Shown here: piece by piece, positions 1 to 11,674 of the stretch
Layout of the letters: each line of letters begins with the position of its first letter
How positions within the stretch are numbered: position 1 is the stretch's first letter
NCBI GenBank assembly: GCA_905250115.1
Contig: CAJNOI010000094.1
Coordinates: forward strand, 68,311-132,310
Origin: Adineta steineri
Taxonomy: Eukaryota > Rotifera > Eurotatoria > Adinetida > Adinetidae
Length of the DNA stretch: 64,000 bases
Direction of reading: 5' to 3'
Notes under the pieces: model-generated
Told to the model about the DNA's origin: nothing
Seen by the model: only the letters and a program-made list of their open reading frames with translations
Database searches by the model: none
Made by a program: the position numbers and the translations under genes

Positions 1-698
1 ATACAGAAGACTGAAGCATCGTATTCATATCTAAAACAATATATGTAACAAATATATATGTTATCAACAAATGAAAACAGAATGACAATGGTTTCTTTTC
101 TTTTTCTCGCTTCTTATCATATGATATACGCATTCTCCATCTCTCTTTCTTTCTTTTGCACACTCACTGCCGTGGAGTATCTTTTGTTCTTCTCTTTCTT
201 TCATTCCTTGTTTATACTTTCATCGATATCGTCCCTTCCCTATTATTTTTTTTCTATTTTCATGACCGCTGCGATATGATTAAATAGTTCGATTGTTTTT
301 TTCTTTTTCTCGTTACTTATCAATGTATGTGTAATACAGAAAAGGAGAAAAATGTGTTGTTCTGTCTATGAAAGAGTCAATGACGTACCATAACACGAAG
401 AAAACAATTTTGTCGAGTAGCGTCCCTAGCAACGACAAAACGAGTTGAACAGGTTAAAGGGACGATCTCTTATTCCATCCATCAAAACTTTCGATCACTT
501 CGATCATCTAGTTTCTATTCCCTAATGGAGACGGAATAGCGGATCTAGATTTTGATTATTTTGGGCTTCTCATCAGCTAATCGGATTCAGATCTAATCTT
601 GTACTGCTCTACCAGAATAGAAGTGTTTTAATATCTTTTTTCCTTTCTTGCATTTATTGTGTTTAAAAATGAAGTATCGAAAACAGCGAAAAACAGGA

Positions 699-757
699 AG
701 GATGTGGGTGTTGGTGTGGATGAGTAAAGAGAAGGTGAACCCACACTGACATCCACC
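699..757. repeat. Telomere-like fold-back A
   Basis: A G-rich arm (GGATGTGGGTGTTGGTGTGG, from 700) is followed about 12 bases later by a C-rich arm running to 757 (containing ACCCACACTGACATCCACCC). The arms are imperfect inverted copies. The unit TGTGGG resembles the telomere repeat described for bdelloid rotifers. It may be a relic of a telomeric or retroelement end, or simply an intergenic hairpin. Confidence 0.45.
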
Positions 758-1497
758 CATAAATAGGAAAAGAGAATGTTTAAAGTATTTTACATCGTCA
801 CAATAACGATACCAAACTAAGGGGCAAAACCAAAGACGTAATACTGAATATATTTTTGGTTTGCCAGGCTGTTCGCTAGTATGTGGAAAAAGGTTGTAGA
901 GTATCATCTTCTATCCAAAATTGTTATTTTCATGGAGTAGGAAGAGCATTCTTTTTTATTCTCGTTCTCTCATTAAGTATTTTTCTAAAACATATATTAT
1001 GGTACCGTTTTTACCATATAAAAATAGATAGCAATATCAATCATCGGCGAGAAGATAGTTTAGTAATGGCCGAAGAAGAAAACAAGCGCATATCGAATGG
1101 ATTGATGACATTCTTTATTTGGGTAGGGGGCGGCTTATCACTAACCATTTGATACATAAGCAATATACCATTCGCATACCATAGATACACACGTTTGTAT
1201 ATATCCGCACATATTTATATCAAGATTGGTGCAACGCTACTAATACAAGTAGGTTTGGGCGTTATTGTCTTCTGATATCTTTTATAAATCACATTCTTCG
1301 CATTACAACAAAGAAAAAAAGTATAGAAAAACATAAGTAAAGTTTAACACTTTAATAATAATATCGATTATTACTGTCAATACTAATTAGAAATTTGCCA
1401 AATTGAAGCCAATTATGAGTTGGATCTGGATTTAATATACTAAGTTTGGATTCGGATTTAGATATACTTACTTGGGCTCACTAAACTATCGAACCTG

Positions 1498-1553
1498 AGG
1501 GTGTGGATGTGGGTGTGAAACTTGCGTTTTTTCGTTCACTTACACCCACACCC
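1498..1553. repeat. Telomere-like fold-back B
   Basis: The left arm GGGTGTGGATGTGGGTGTGA (1499-1518) and the right arm TTCACTTACACCCACACCC (1535-1553) are near-perfect inverted copies around a 16-base T-rich loop. It has the same composition and polarity as the fold-back at 699-757, which suggests a shared element type. Confidence 0.5.
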
Positions 1554-1856
1554 TTTCTGTAGGAAAGTTATCAGTAATGTCTATGGTTTTTATGAGACAA
1601 TTCTACCCTCCTTGTGAAAAGGTAAAGACAAAGTTAAGAATATATCTAATATTTGTTATGAAAAAAATAATAAAATATTATTCTTGTGTTTTATTCAAGC
1701 TGCATATTATATTTCGTGTTATAATATAGAGAGGAAGAAGACAAAAAACGACAGATAGCTTGATTATCGTCAACGTGTAGCAATTTTCGATCAGACAATA
1801 CTATATCTTTCTTACAATTGAAGAAAGCATAGCTCTCTTAACACTAAAACAAAAAT

Positions 1857-4037
1857 ATGAAAATCAATTTGCTGCTAGCAATAATCCTTCTTCTAATTCT
1901 TCGGCCGAGTAAGTAAAAACTATCCTGTTTTTCATCATTATTTATAATCTTGTTTTGAAATTTTGCTAGCTATGGGACTAACAACCACTGATTCCAAAGT
2001 GGATAGAACAGATTCAAGTTATGGAACAGGCATTGTCAACACACAAATTTATACTATTGTTGACTACCACGGGCAACAAATCTATGTCTACAAGTCACTC
2101 TCAAATGATCCGAAAAACCTCATCTACTATTATGTTCCAGTCATGGTCCCAAAGAAGAAGCTAGACACCAGTTGGATTTGGACTTCTGGTAAAGGCGAGC
2201 TACGTCTTAATGTTATGTTTGGAAATGATGAAATTGACGATATGGCACGACACGAAATTGTGAAAACAGGAGAAACTGGAAAATTTAAAGTGGCTCCACT
2301 CATCATCGATTCGTTTTCAGCCTTCATTGTTAGTGCAAATAATAAGCCGGTGCCTGGTGTAATCCCATTTCGTAGAGTACATCCTAGTGATAAAACAATG
2401 ACAATTAGATTTGAGTGTTCATCGGAGGTTACTGCTAACAAAGTCATGTCAAGTGTCATCGATGGCGATTACGATATAGAATTTGCATTTTTTTTTGCTG
2501 GTCTCAACAAAGTCTCAACAACTATGATATCAATTACTAGCAATTCATTAGAAAGTGTTCTGTCAAAAACAAAAGCTGACGGAGGAAATACAAACGCAAC
2601 TTATATTCATAGAGATCAGGCCAACAAATTTGTTTCAGATTATTTGGCCAACGTTAGGAAGATGATTTACAAAGAAGATCCAAAGTCGGACACATCCAGT
2701 TTAACTGCTGGATTAAAAGAACAATTCGTTTCACTAATGCAGCAAGGTCAGTAGCTTGATATAAGTAGTTTAATCTGTTTCAAATCAGATTTTTAACCAA
2801 AACACAAATATTTGTTGCACTTTGTACCCATATTTTATTTCTTCTTTTAGCCATGGATAAGTCAACACAAACAAAATTAGATCTGAATATGTATGGTCAA
2901 GTTTGGTCTTCTACTGACTTAAATCCTGATCGTCTTACTTCAGAACTTAATAAAATGTTCACGTATAATCAGGCTGAAACGAATTATCGTAATACAAGTG
3001 ATAAATACTATGACTTTCATGAACAATATGCCAAATCATTGGGGACTTCAGCAGGTTACAAAAACTCAGCTAGCATCTTTGAACTTGCATCGATAGGTAT
3101 GGAAGTATCTGCATCACTTAATAAGACTGAATCGAATGCTACCGAAAAAACAACGCATGATGTTACCTCTTTGACAAACATAAAAAAATATCTTGATCAG
3201 AAGTCGATAGAAGCTGAATGGAAAGGCGAAAAGATTATACCAAAATCATTTCAAGTTTATAAACTGACAGATATTACTGACAATCTGCAAGTTGCTCTAA
3301 TGGTAATAGAATTGACAGCTGAGAAAACGAACCATGCAATGATACGAACACTTAGCACATTAAATCTACCTCCGACATTTGGTGCGGTGGCACCAACAAG
3401 TGTCACTCAATCATCCACATGTATGACAGGTGAAATTCGACTATATTCAGCTAACATCGATCCGCCTTTTCCTTGGCTTTTCTGTAACGGAACTGCAATT
3501 TCACGTATTGCATATCAAAGACTCTTTTCTGTAATTGGTGAATCATTCGGAGCTGGAGATGGAAAAACAACATTCAATGTACCTGATTTTCGTGATCGTT
3601 TCCCGCTAGGTCTCAATCAAATCGAAAGTCGGGTACACGCTTGGAAAAAAGGAGGAGATAAAGAACAAACACTCACAATCGATCAAATTCCTGCTCATTA
3701 CCATAGTGCTGGTTCATTAAACACTAACAATGCAGGCACGCATAAACACACGATCAATGACCCAGGCCATAATCATGGGGGTAAAACAGGTCTCAGTCGA
3801 GGCAGTTATGGTGGACACGAATGGAAAAATACTAGATCTGGCACCTTCGATAGTCGGAATAACCATTCACACGCTATTCCATTTGGTAAAACTGGAATAT
3901 GGCTTTCGGATGATGGCAAACACACTCATTCAATTGAAGGGAAAACAGATTCGGTTGGTGGTGGAAAATCCCTCAGCATTATGCCACCGTATCAGACAAT
4001 TGCTTACATCATTTTCACTGGAGCAACTTGTGCTTGA
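1857..4037 (+). CDS. Secreted protein with C-terminal phage-type tail-collar / HxH tip region
   Basis: Three exons, 1857-1908, 1970-2746 and 2851-4037, join in frame to 671 aa. Residues 1-19 (MKINLLLAIILLLILRPTM) are a clear signal peptide encoded by the tiny first exon, which fixes the start. Residues about 20-460 are not recognised; they look like a globular ectodomain with few cysteines. Residues about 468-530 match the phage tail-collar domain (GEIRLYSANI, WLFCNGTAIS, YQRLFSVIGESFGAGDG, TTFNVPDFRDRFPLG). After it, about 540-650 carry repeated HxH motifs (HYH, THKHT, GHNHG, NHSHA, KHTHS); HxH motifs coordinate metal in long tail-fibre tips. The protein ends ...YQTIAYIIFTGATCA. The collar fold is mainly known from phages and bacterial microcystin-dependent-type proteins, so horizontal origin of at least the C-terminal part is likely. 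Introns and signal peptide show a domesticated eukaryotic gene. Function is unknown; a trimeric adhesive or sugar-binding role is only an inference. Confidence 0.85.
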
Positions 4038-4788
4038 CGAATGGTTGTGCTTGTAATCCTGCTTTTCACCGATAGCTTAATCCCTTACGGCTTCCTTTGA
4101 TATCGTTATATCTTATCCCGCGGTTTGAAGAAAAACGTCCTAGTATACATAAATATATATAATCGAGAAATAAATTAATTCGTATATTTAATATATGAAC
4201 TAATCTGCTACTCTAAACTATTTTGAGGTTTATTCTTTCTATACCCAAACCCGCACTCGCACCCAATCTTCCCATCCTTTTTATATTTACTAATAAATAG
4301 AGATGTTCACGATATTACAAATATCAATTACTTTTTCAATGATATTTGTATGTAGAGGATGAGTTTTAGTATTGAATATTACTTAATCAGTAAAATTTGA
4401 TGTCTTTTACTGAGAATGCAATGTTGAATATTAACGATATAACATGTTATAAAAAAATATTAGAATGATAAGAAAACTGTTGATTTTAAGCTACACATAT
4501 TTGTTGAGAGCGTTGTAGAAGTGAATATACAGTAAAATATTTGTTAAGTATCTTTTCTAAAAATCATTTATTATGAAAACATGAAATAATAATATAAAAA
4601 AAAAGAGTCTTAATGATAAATTCTACTTAATAAAATATAGATTTTTTCAAAGTAATTAATATTGATGTAATCTAATATCTAAAAAAAACAGTAACTAAAA
4701 TTAACAAACAACTTCACATGAACTTGTTGCATCCTAAAATTTAAAAAGAAAAGGTAAGATGAATTAAAAATAGATATAGATGAATGAT
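4038..4788. other. Intergenic, 3' regions of two convergent genes
   Basis: Between the stop codons of the tail-collar gene and the peroxidasin-like gene. An AATAAATT near 4168 could serve as the poly(A) signal of the plus-strand gene. A C-rich telomere-like string (ACCCAAACCCGCACTCGCAC) lies at about 4243-4262. No gene seen. Confidence 0.5.
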
Positions 4789-7700
4789 TTATACTTTGCA
4801 TTGACAAACAAGACATTTATGAACATGCCATTTAGTACCATTTTTATGTATTTTTCTTGTATTTTGATCATAACAATGTGTACCAGTAGTTAAACGTTTA
4901 TCAAATGTTGCAAACTAATTGGAAATAATTATTTAAATACAAAAACAATAAGATTTATTCTACTAACCTTTGTTAAAACATCATCAACTTGTTGACGAAG
5001 TTTTTGTAAATCTAATGTATCATCTTTTGTTATTTGTTCATCTTCTTGTTCATTTTCTTCTTTTATATCTCGTTTTTTACGTGTAACAGTATCAATTGTT
5101 GATGGTCGATAATTAGGAAATGGATCAAATGAAAGTATAGCTGGAGTATTACAAACTAAAAATAATTGTTTGAGAAAACAAAATAGAGATACGATAAAAT
5201 GATCTTACTTGCATTATGTCCATCCATATTTTCTTTACAACATCCACGCCATGGTTCAAGATCAACATCATCAATATTTGAACATGATACATAATCACGT
5301 GGATACATCGCATTTAAGAAAACATTTCGTGGTATACGATCAATACGATCACCATTCTCACAAAGTACTTTAGCTAATGTTGTCTTTTGTAATGATTTCA
5401 TTTGTTCAGTTGTAAAAATGCCAGTTTTTTCATGCCAATATCTATCTCCATCTCTAAGATTTTTAAATTGTTTAACAATTAAACAACGAAATAATGGTCC
5501 AACTTTAGCACCAGGTAAATTATCTTCGAGCATTCCTCCAACCCAAACATCAATATTATCAACATGTTTATAAACATCACGTAATGCAAGACGTGTTTGC
5601 TCATCTTTAATATCATTTTGTAAATCATCAAAATCATTTATTTCATTAGGTGGTAGATTACAAAATTTTCTCCATGCAGTATATGATTGTAAACCATGAT
5701 CACGACTACGTTGAATATTTGCTGCAGCTAAATCAAGTGATATTGCACGTGTAACATGAAATAAACGTTCGGTTAATTCAACATTAAGAATTTGTTGAGG
5801 TAATTTAATTTTTGCTGGTACACCAAACATTCCACGTACCAGTGGATCGATACCACCTTGTTCCTTAACACGCCATGGTGAAAAAAATGCATCACGAAGA
5901 AGAAGATTTCCTTCCGGAATTGGTTCAAGACTTGAATTTAAACGATAAAATACTGGATTAATCAAACCATGACCAAAACTAAAACAAAAACAATTGTTTT
6001 TTCATTAAAACTTTTTCATTTAATTTACCGAAATGCAGCGGTAGCAAAAACATTGGCAATTGTTGGATTAACACTTCGACGATATCCTCTATATGTTCCA
6101 AGCATATTCATACCTTCATCACCAACAATATATGGTAACCAATGTTTATATGTTATTATTTGCAATTGTGCTTCAATAATTTTTCGTGTTTCTTGATAAA
6201 CTTGTTCATCTGACCAATTACCATTTATTGAGCTCATACGTTTCGCTAAACGATTATGTTGTCGTACCCAAATTGTATGCATAGCAATTAAAGCCACTTG
6301 TTCATTAACTCGATGATCTATTTTATAGAAAAAATATGAATAAGATTTCTTTTTTTCAACGTTTTTCAATACCTCCGGCAAGAAAACAACCAATTTGTGA
6401 TGCTTGTCGATCACGTTGACAATCAACTGGTGTATCAGTACTGAATGGAAGTAAACCTTTTGGAAATTGTGGTGTACTTTTCAAAAAAATAAATAAGAAT
6501 TATTATAAATAATTTTTTTTCTTTATTTAATATACTTATGAACTCGAAGAAGACCTTTTCCTGAACTACGTTCTCTTAAATCCCAAGCATCTTGTACAGT
6601 TGAACCATAAATATTTGATGCATCAAAAAATGATGTTAATGAATTAATTTGTTCACGTCGATAGGGTAAATGAAGAAATGATGTTTCACCACTTAAACAT
6701 ATAGCTGCTGATCGAACAAATTCAAGACATGAACCACGTTCTTCACGTAAATGATCATCATCAGGAACACGTATTGGATAACATGGTGGTTCAAATGAAC
6801 ATGATGATAGACAACGTAAACTATCAGAAAAACGTGTATTACTTGTTGCTTGTACCGTTAATGACATATCATGATCTATTATATAATTTGAAATCAAAAT
6901 CAATATTTTCAAATTCAATTCTTACCTTGAAATTGTCCCCATTGCATAAGCATATGAGAAAATGCTGGATCAGGTGTAATTGTTTTAGTTGCTATTAATC
7001 GTGATGAAACTTCACGTGCTGATGGTAATATATAACCATTATATAATTTACTTGCATTCCAACCACGTGGTGTATTAAAACCATTCTCATATTGTGCATG
7101 TAACCAACGTGTTAATGCTGTTAATGAAGCACCCCAAAATGGTTGTTTTAAATTATTACATGTTCCATCAGAAGTACGATATGCCATACATTTTTCATTA
7201 CAATGAGATTTTAATTGATGCATTACACAACCAGATACAAGTGCAAGACGTTCCAATTGACGAGATGTAAGTAATTGATCAGGTCGAAAATCTAAAATTT
7301 ACTCATTTTGTTTTTGTTTTTTATTACATTAAAATAATTACCAATAGTACGCATTTCATTTCTTGAATGTTCACTTGAAAATGTTATATTATCAACATAA
7401 CGATGAACAAGATCTAATGCTCGTTCAAAAATATCTTCTGTTTTAGCTAATGTTAATTGTAATGGCTTAGGAAATTTCATTAATGACATTAAATCTCCTG
7501 GTGTTCGTGGTCGACGTCTATCTTGTAAATGACGTACTGTTTCGGCAACAGCACGATTAACTTCTATCGATGCTTGTTGTACTAGACGATCAATAAGTTC
7601 ATCTGTTATTTGATTATCATCTAAATAGCAAATCATCAGAATTTTAATTTTAAGAAATCTTAAACTTACTAACTACAGAAACCCAAAATGAATGAATTTC

Positions 7701-8859
7701 TGTTCCAGCATAATTTTTTGCTTGACATTGATAATAACCAGATTGATTAGCAGTAACATTTGGAAGTATAAGTGATCCATCTTCTTTGAGTATATAATGC
7801 ATATTATAATGAATAGGAACACTATCACGAAACCATTCAATTTTTGGTTCAGGTTCACCAGTTGCTGTGCATTCAAGTTCAACAGATGCTCCATCATATG
7901 TTGTTAAATTTGACATACGTCGAGAAAAGAAGGGTGGAGCTATTTAAGAAGAAAAACATTTTTCTTCGTTTTAAATAAAAGAAATAAAAATTATTTACTA
8001 GGATCTCGAACACGAAGATCAGTTGCTGCAGATATACGATGAAGAGAATTTTCTGCATTACATGTATAAAGACCTGAATCTTCATTTCGTAATTGACTAA
8101 TACGTAATGTTTGACCATCATCAAGTAAATGCATACGATGCGATGGTCGAATAGTAACATCTAGATTTATATTGTATTAAAAAAATTAAATGAATTCATA
8201 TGAATACTTACGAGATTTTATCCAAGTAATTTTAGGTTTAGGATTACCACGAACTTTACATTGTAATTGAATAGATACATTTTTTAATCCAACACGATAT
8301 GTATCTGGTAATGGTGTGAAACGAGGAGCAACTATACAATAGATTTATTTTAGTAAATAAATCAAAAAAGAAATTCTTATATAACTTACAAAGTACAGTT
8401 AAATTTGCTGATGCTGTTTTGATCTCATTTACATTACGTATTGTACAAGCATACACTGCTTCATCACTCTCATCAATATTTAAAATTTGAAGATATTCAT
8501 TAGTTATTCTATGTTTTGAACTAGTACCTATCGGTGTATCATTCTATAAATAAACAAAATTTATATAAATATAAAAATCTATTCATATACTTTTGACCAA
8601 AATATTGGACTTGATGATGAACTACAATGAAATATAGCATGATTACCAAGTGGAACTTGCGCAGATTGTGGTCGACGAGAGAAAAGCAATGGTTCTTTAA
8701 TTATTATATATATAAATATACAAAATAAATAGAAAAAAATTATAAGTTACCTGTCTTTATTTGTTGTTGTGCATCATAATCTTCATAATCATCATCTTGA
8801 GATTTTACATGAAGAAAAATACTTAGATAAACAATTAAATAAATATATTTCGAATACAT
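4789..8859 (-). CDS. Peroxidasin-like animal haem peroxidase with Ig domains
   Basis: About a dozen exons encode roughly 1,100 aa. The first exon (8859-8751) gives a signal peptide, [20 protein letters not shown], and an acidic linker. Three I-set Ig domains follow (exons about 8690-7650; for example [22 protein letters not shown]), then the animal peroxidase domain. Its key residues are present: DHDMSLT (haem-ester Asp, distal His, Ca-binding Asp; about 6860), CFLAGG-DHRVNEQ (catalytic Arg and second haem-ester Glu, split by an intron near 6370), and FRFGHG (proximal His, split near 6000). A C-terminal tail with a CLVCQC motif resembles a shortened VWC domain. Human peroxidasin has LRRs and four Ig domains; no LRR is visible here. 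Family role: secreted peroxidase that forms hypobromous acid to crosslink collagen IV or other matrix. A consensus acceptor (AG at 8873-8872) precedes the ATG by 12 nt with no visible partner donor. Confidence 0.92.
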
Positions 8860-9251
8860 ATTTCTTTTTTTCTACAAATAGCAAATGTACTGTATCTACT
8901 ATCTTTCTGTTACTATTATAGCCTTTCTTTCCTCGTAATAGATAACAAATATGCCCATTAGATTTGATAGATGAGCAGCAATGTCTGTACTTTTATAGAT
9001 CAAATATTTGATGAGAATATCTGTTGAGTGTTATACTAATGATCTTTCCATACATTTACAGATATAAGTAATATGACAGATAGAACTTTCTCGTATATTA
9101 ATGAAAAGACCAGAATATGATAAATATAATATCGAATCATTTATTCTTGAGTTTAATCAATATCATGTTTATTTATTCATTTAAGACAAGAGAAAAAAAA
9201 TAATAATATCAATTCATATCTGACATGAGAAAAAAATAATAGCTATTCAAT
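8860..9251. other. Intergenic between peroxidasin-like gene and RFC4
   Basis: AT-rich spacer of about 390 bases between two head-to-tail minus-strand genes; it should hold the 3' UTR of neither and the promoter of the peroxidasin-like gene plus the RFC4 3' end. No distinct element seen. Confidence 0.5.
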
Positions 9252-10700
9252 TTATGATCGACATAATTGATGCATCACCGTACAGAGAAAATCCATCATT
9301 TGTAGATATTCATCAGCTCCATCAAGTAAACATCCATCGACAATCTAATAATAGTCATATTTAAACAATAATTATTTTCTTTTTTTTATCTTACAGCTGC
9401 TTTTTCGAAAATAATTGCTTTTTGTTCATTACCTAATGCCATTTGACTTAGAATATATTCATGTAATTGTAATAATAATTGATGAGCTGCATAACCTTCT
9501 AATAAAACATTCTGAAGAAACAAAACAAAACAAAAAAGATCTATAATAAAATAATATAGAATTATTTATTTACTTTAACAGTTGCAGCTAATTTTTCATA
9601 GGAACTTGAATGACATACTTGATAAAGACTCTCAATAACAGTATCTGGAATGACCTATATATTAGAAGATGAAGGAAATATTTTCTTAGTTTTCAATAGA
9701 ATTAAAATCACATACACCAGTTATTTCATGTACATCATCAGCTGTTATTGTTACATTTGTACGAAAACGAGCAACACTTTGTAAAAATGTTACTGCTTTA
9801 CGCATATCACCTTCTGTACATTTAACTAATTCAACAATAGCCTCTGTTTCACATTGAACATTTTCATTATTGCAAATAGCTTGTAAACGTTGTTCAATAA
9901 TACTACTACTCAATGGTTTAAAACGAAATTTTGCACAACGACTTGTTATTGGATCAATTATACTTGAAAATAAAAATAAATTATTAATATGAAACAAAAA
10001 GTTTTTCTAGCTCGCTTACCGACTAATATAATTACAAATTAAACAAAATCTTGTTGTTTTAGATTCACGTTCCATTGTTCGACGAAGAGCTGCTTGAGCT
10101 GCTTTTGTCATTGAATCACATTCATCAAGAATAATTAATTTAAATGGTGGACAATAAACACCACTAAATTAAAAATAGAATAAAAGAATTTAATTTCTAA
10201 ATTTATTTAATTATTTACTCAGTACGTGTGGCAATAACTGAAAATTGTGCAAATTTTTTAACTTTTTCACGTATAACATTAATACCACGTTCATCAGAAG
10301 AATTTAATTCCATAAGTCGATCACGAAATAATTGTGGTCCAAAAAGTTCATGAGCAGCAGCAAGTATTGTACTTGTTTTTCCAGTACCTGGTGGCCCATA
10401 AAATAATAAATTAGGAAAATCACTACCAGCTAAACATTTTGTTAATACAGCAACGACTTCATCTTGATAGGCAACATCACTAACTTTTTTTGGTCGACTA
10501 ATTAATTAATAAATAAAAATTTAGAAAAAAGAACAATAGAAAATACACAAATTTTACTATTTTTCAACCCATGGAACTAATCGATCAGGTTTTGGTATGT
10601 TTTCCTTCATTGTTTCTGTATCTTTATTTGTTGTAGAAGGTGGATTTTTTGTAAACATTGCTGGTACAACTGGTTTTTTTACAGCTGGTTTTTTCGACAT
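9252..10700 (-). CDS. RFC4: Replication factor C subunit 4 (clamp loader)
   Basis: Multi-exon gene of about 350 aa with AAA+ hallmarks in order: Walker [21 protein letters not shown] (about 10400), Walker [11 protein letters not shown] (about 10130), arginine-finger SRC in [15 protein letters not shown] (about 9940), sensor 2 region [12 protein letters not shown] (about 9800), and the C-terminal collar helices ending ...[11 protein letters not shown]. The N-terminal leader [10 protein letters not shown] is lysine/proline rich. The wording of the SRC-proximal segment matches RFC4 rather than RFC2, 3 or 5. It is a nuclear subunit of the pentamer that opens and loads PCNA at primer ends. Introns are about 50-60 nt. 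A strong acceptor (TTTTTTTCAG, AG at 10713-10712) lies only 11 nt before the ATG, a candidate trans-splice site. The SRA1-type gene lies only about 100 nt upstream on the same strand. Confidence 0.93.
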
Positions 10701-10796
10701 TTTGAATTTATCTGAAAAAAATAAAACTTAATCAAGCCCAAAGTTTAAATAGTAGACGAAAAAAAAACAAATTAAATAACAACAAATAATAAAATC

Positions 10797-11473
10797 TTAA
10801 TTTGGTAATCGTTGTAGTTCTTGAATTAATCGTTTAATACCGACGATAAATCGAGCAACCTTTAAATGAAGTCGATAAAATATAGAAAAAATTCTTAATT
10901 ATAAAAAATAACTAACTTCTGAACTTGCATTTCGAACTAAAACAATATGCATATCAAACGCTTGCTGTATATGATTAGAATTAAGTTCATGAAATATATT
11001 TGATAGTGTTTGTTTTGTATTCAATGATAATTTTTCTTGAGACCATTCATCATGCATAACCTGGTATTTTTTATTAATATCTTCGAGAATTTTTTTTTCA
11101 ATATTTGCTGATTCTTCTAATTTTTTCATTTGTTTATGAAATATTTCATCGATTTCTTCAATTGTTAATAAATCAGATTTTGTTGACGGAGTATTATCCG
11201 AAGAAGTTACTGTTGAGATTGCTGATGATGAAGTGGAAACAGGTGGTGGTACTATTAAAGTATTCGCAGCTAAAAAAGAAATATCAAGGAAAAAACAAAT
11301 CATCCAATAGATTTGAAATTCATACGATTATTTATTGATGTTAGATCTTGATTAGTATATGGAACACGTTTATTAAGTAAGACACGTTTTGTTGATATAT
11401 TATCAGATAGAGCAAGATTAGCTGGTGGATCATTCCAACCATCAAGATTAGAAGATTTATTTGATGGATTCAT
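10797..11473 (-). CDS. SRA1: SRA1-domain protein (steroid receptor RNA activator protein family)
   Basis: Three exons encode about 195 aa. The N-terminus MNPSNKSSNLDGWNDPPANL carries the family signature GWNDPP, then LLNKRVP, a Pro/Ser-rich linker (PPPVSTSSSA), and the helical SRA1/Sec31-like C-terminal domain (KYQVMHDEW...LSLNTKQTL, ending VARFIVGIKRLIQEL). Human SRAP has the same order: GWNDPP, LLTKRV, linker, helix bundle with VGVKRLI. The family is described as an RNA-linked transcriptional coregulator; its basic role is unsettled. An acceptor-like AG (11475-11474) touches the ATG directly. The short spacer (about 96 nt) to RFC4 downstream on the same strand would suit a shared transcript resolved by trans-splicing, which is inference. 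Confidence 0.8.
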
Positions 11474-11674
11474 CTGAATATTTTAAAAGAAATACAATAA
11501 AACAAAAATCAATAATGAATGTAGACTATGTTGTTTATTTCAAATGAAAGAAAGAGAGAACGAGAAAAAAAAACTACTAGTGAAAGTTGTTTTACAGGGA
11601 ACAGAAAGGAAATAAGGACAAGGAACAAATGTTCTCTAATATAAACTGGAAAAACGGATGAACAATGTATTCAA

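Larger units (their letters stand above)
1..1856. other. Intergenic region, no gene recognised
   Basis: AT-rich DNA with only short open frames that look like chance frames (low-complexity, hydrophobic or basic translations without family resemblance). It holds two G-rich/C-rich fold-backs listed separately. No convincing exon was found on either strand. The last 100 bases should contain the promoter and 5' UTR of the tail-collar gene, but I see no clear core promoter motif. Confidence 0.6.

Noticed and set aside
58..279. Small ORF at the left end
   Set aside because: Phe/Ser/Leu-rich translation of CT-rich DNA without resemblance to any family.
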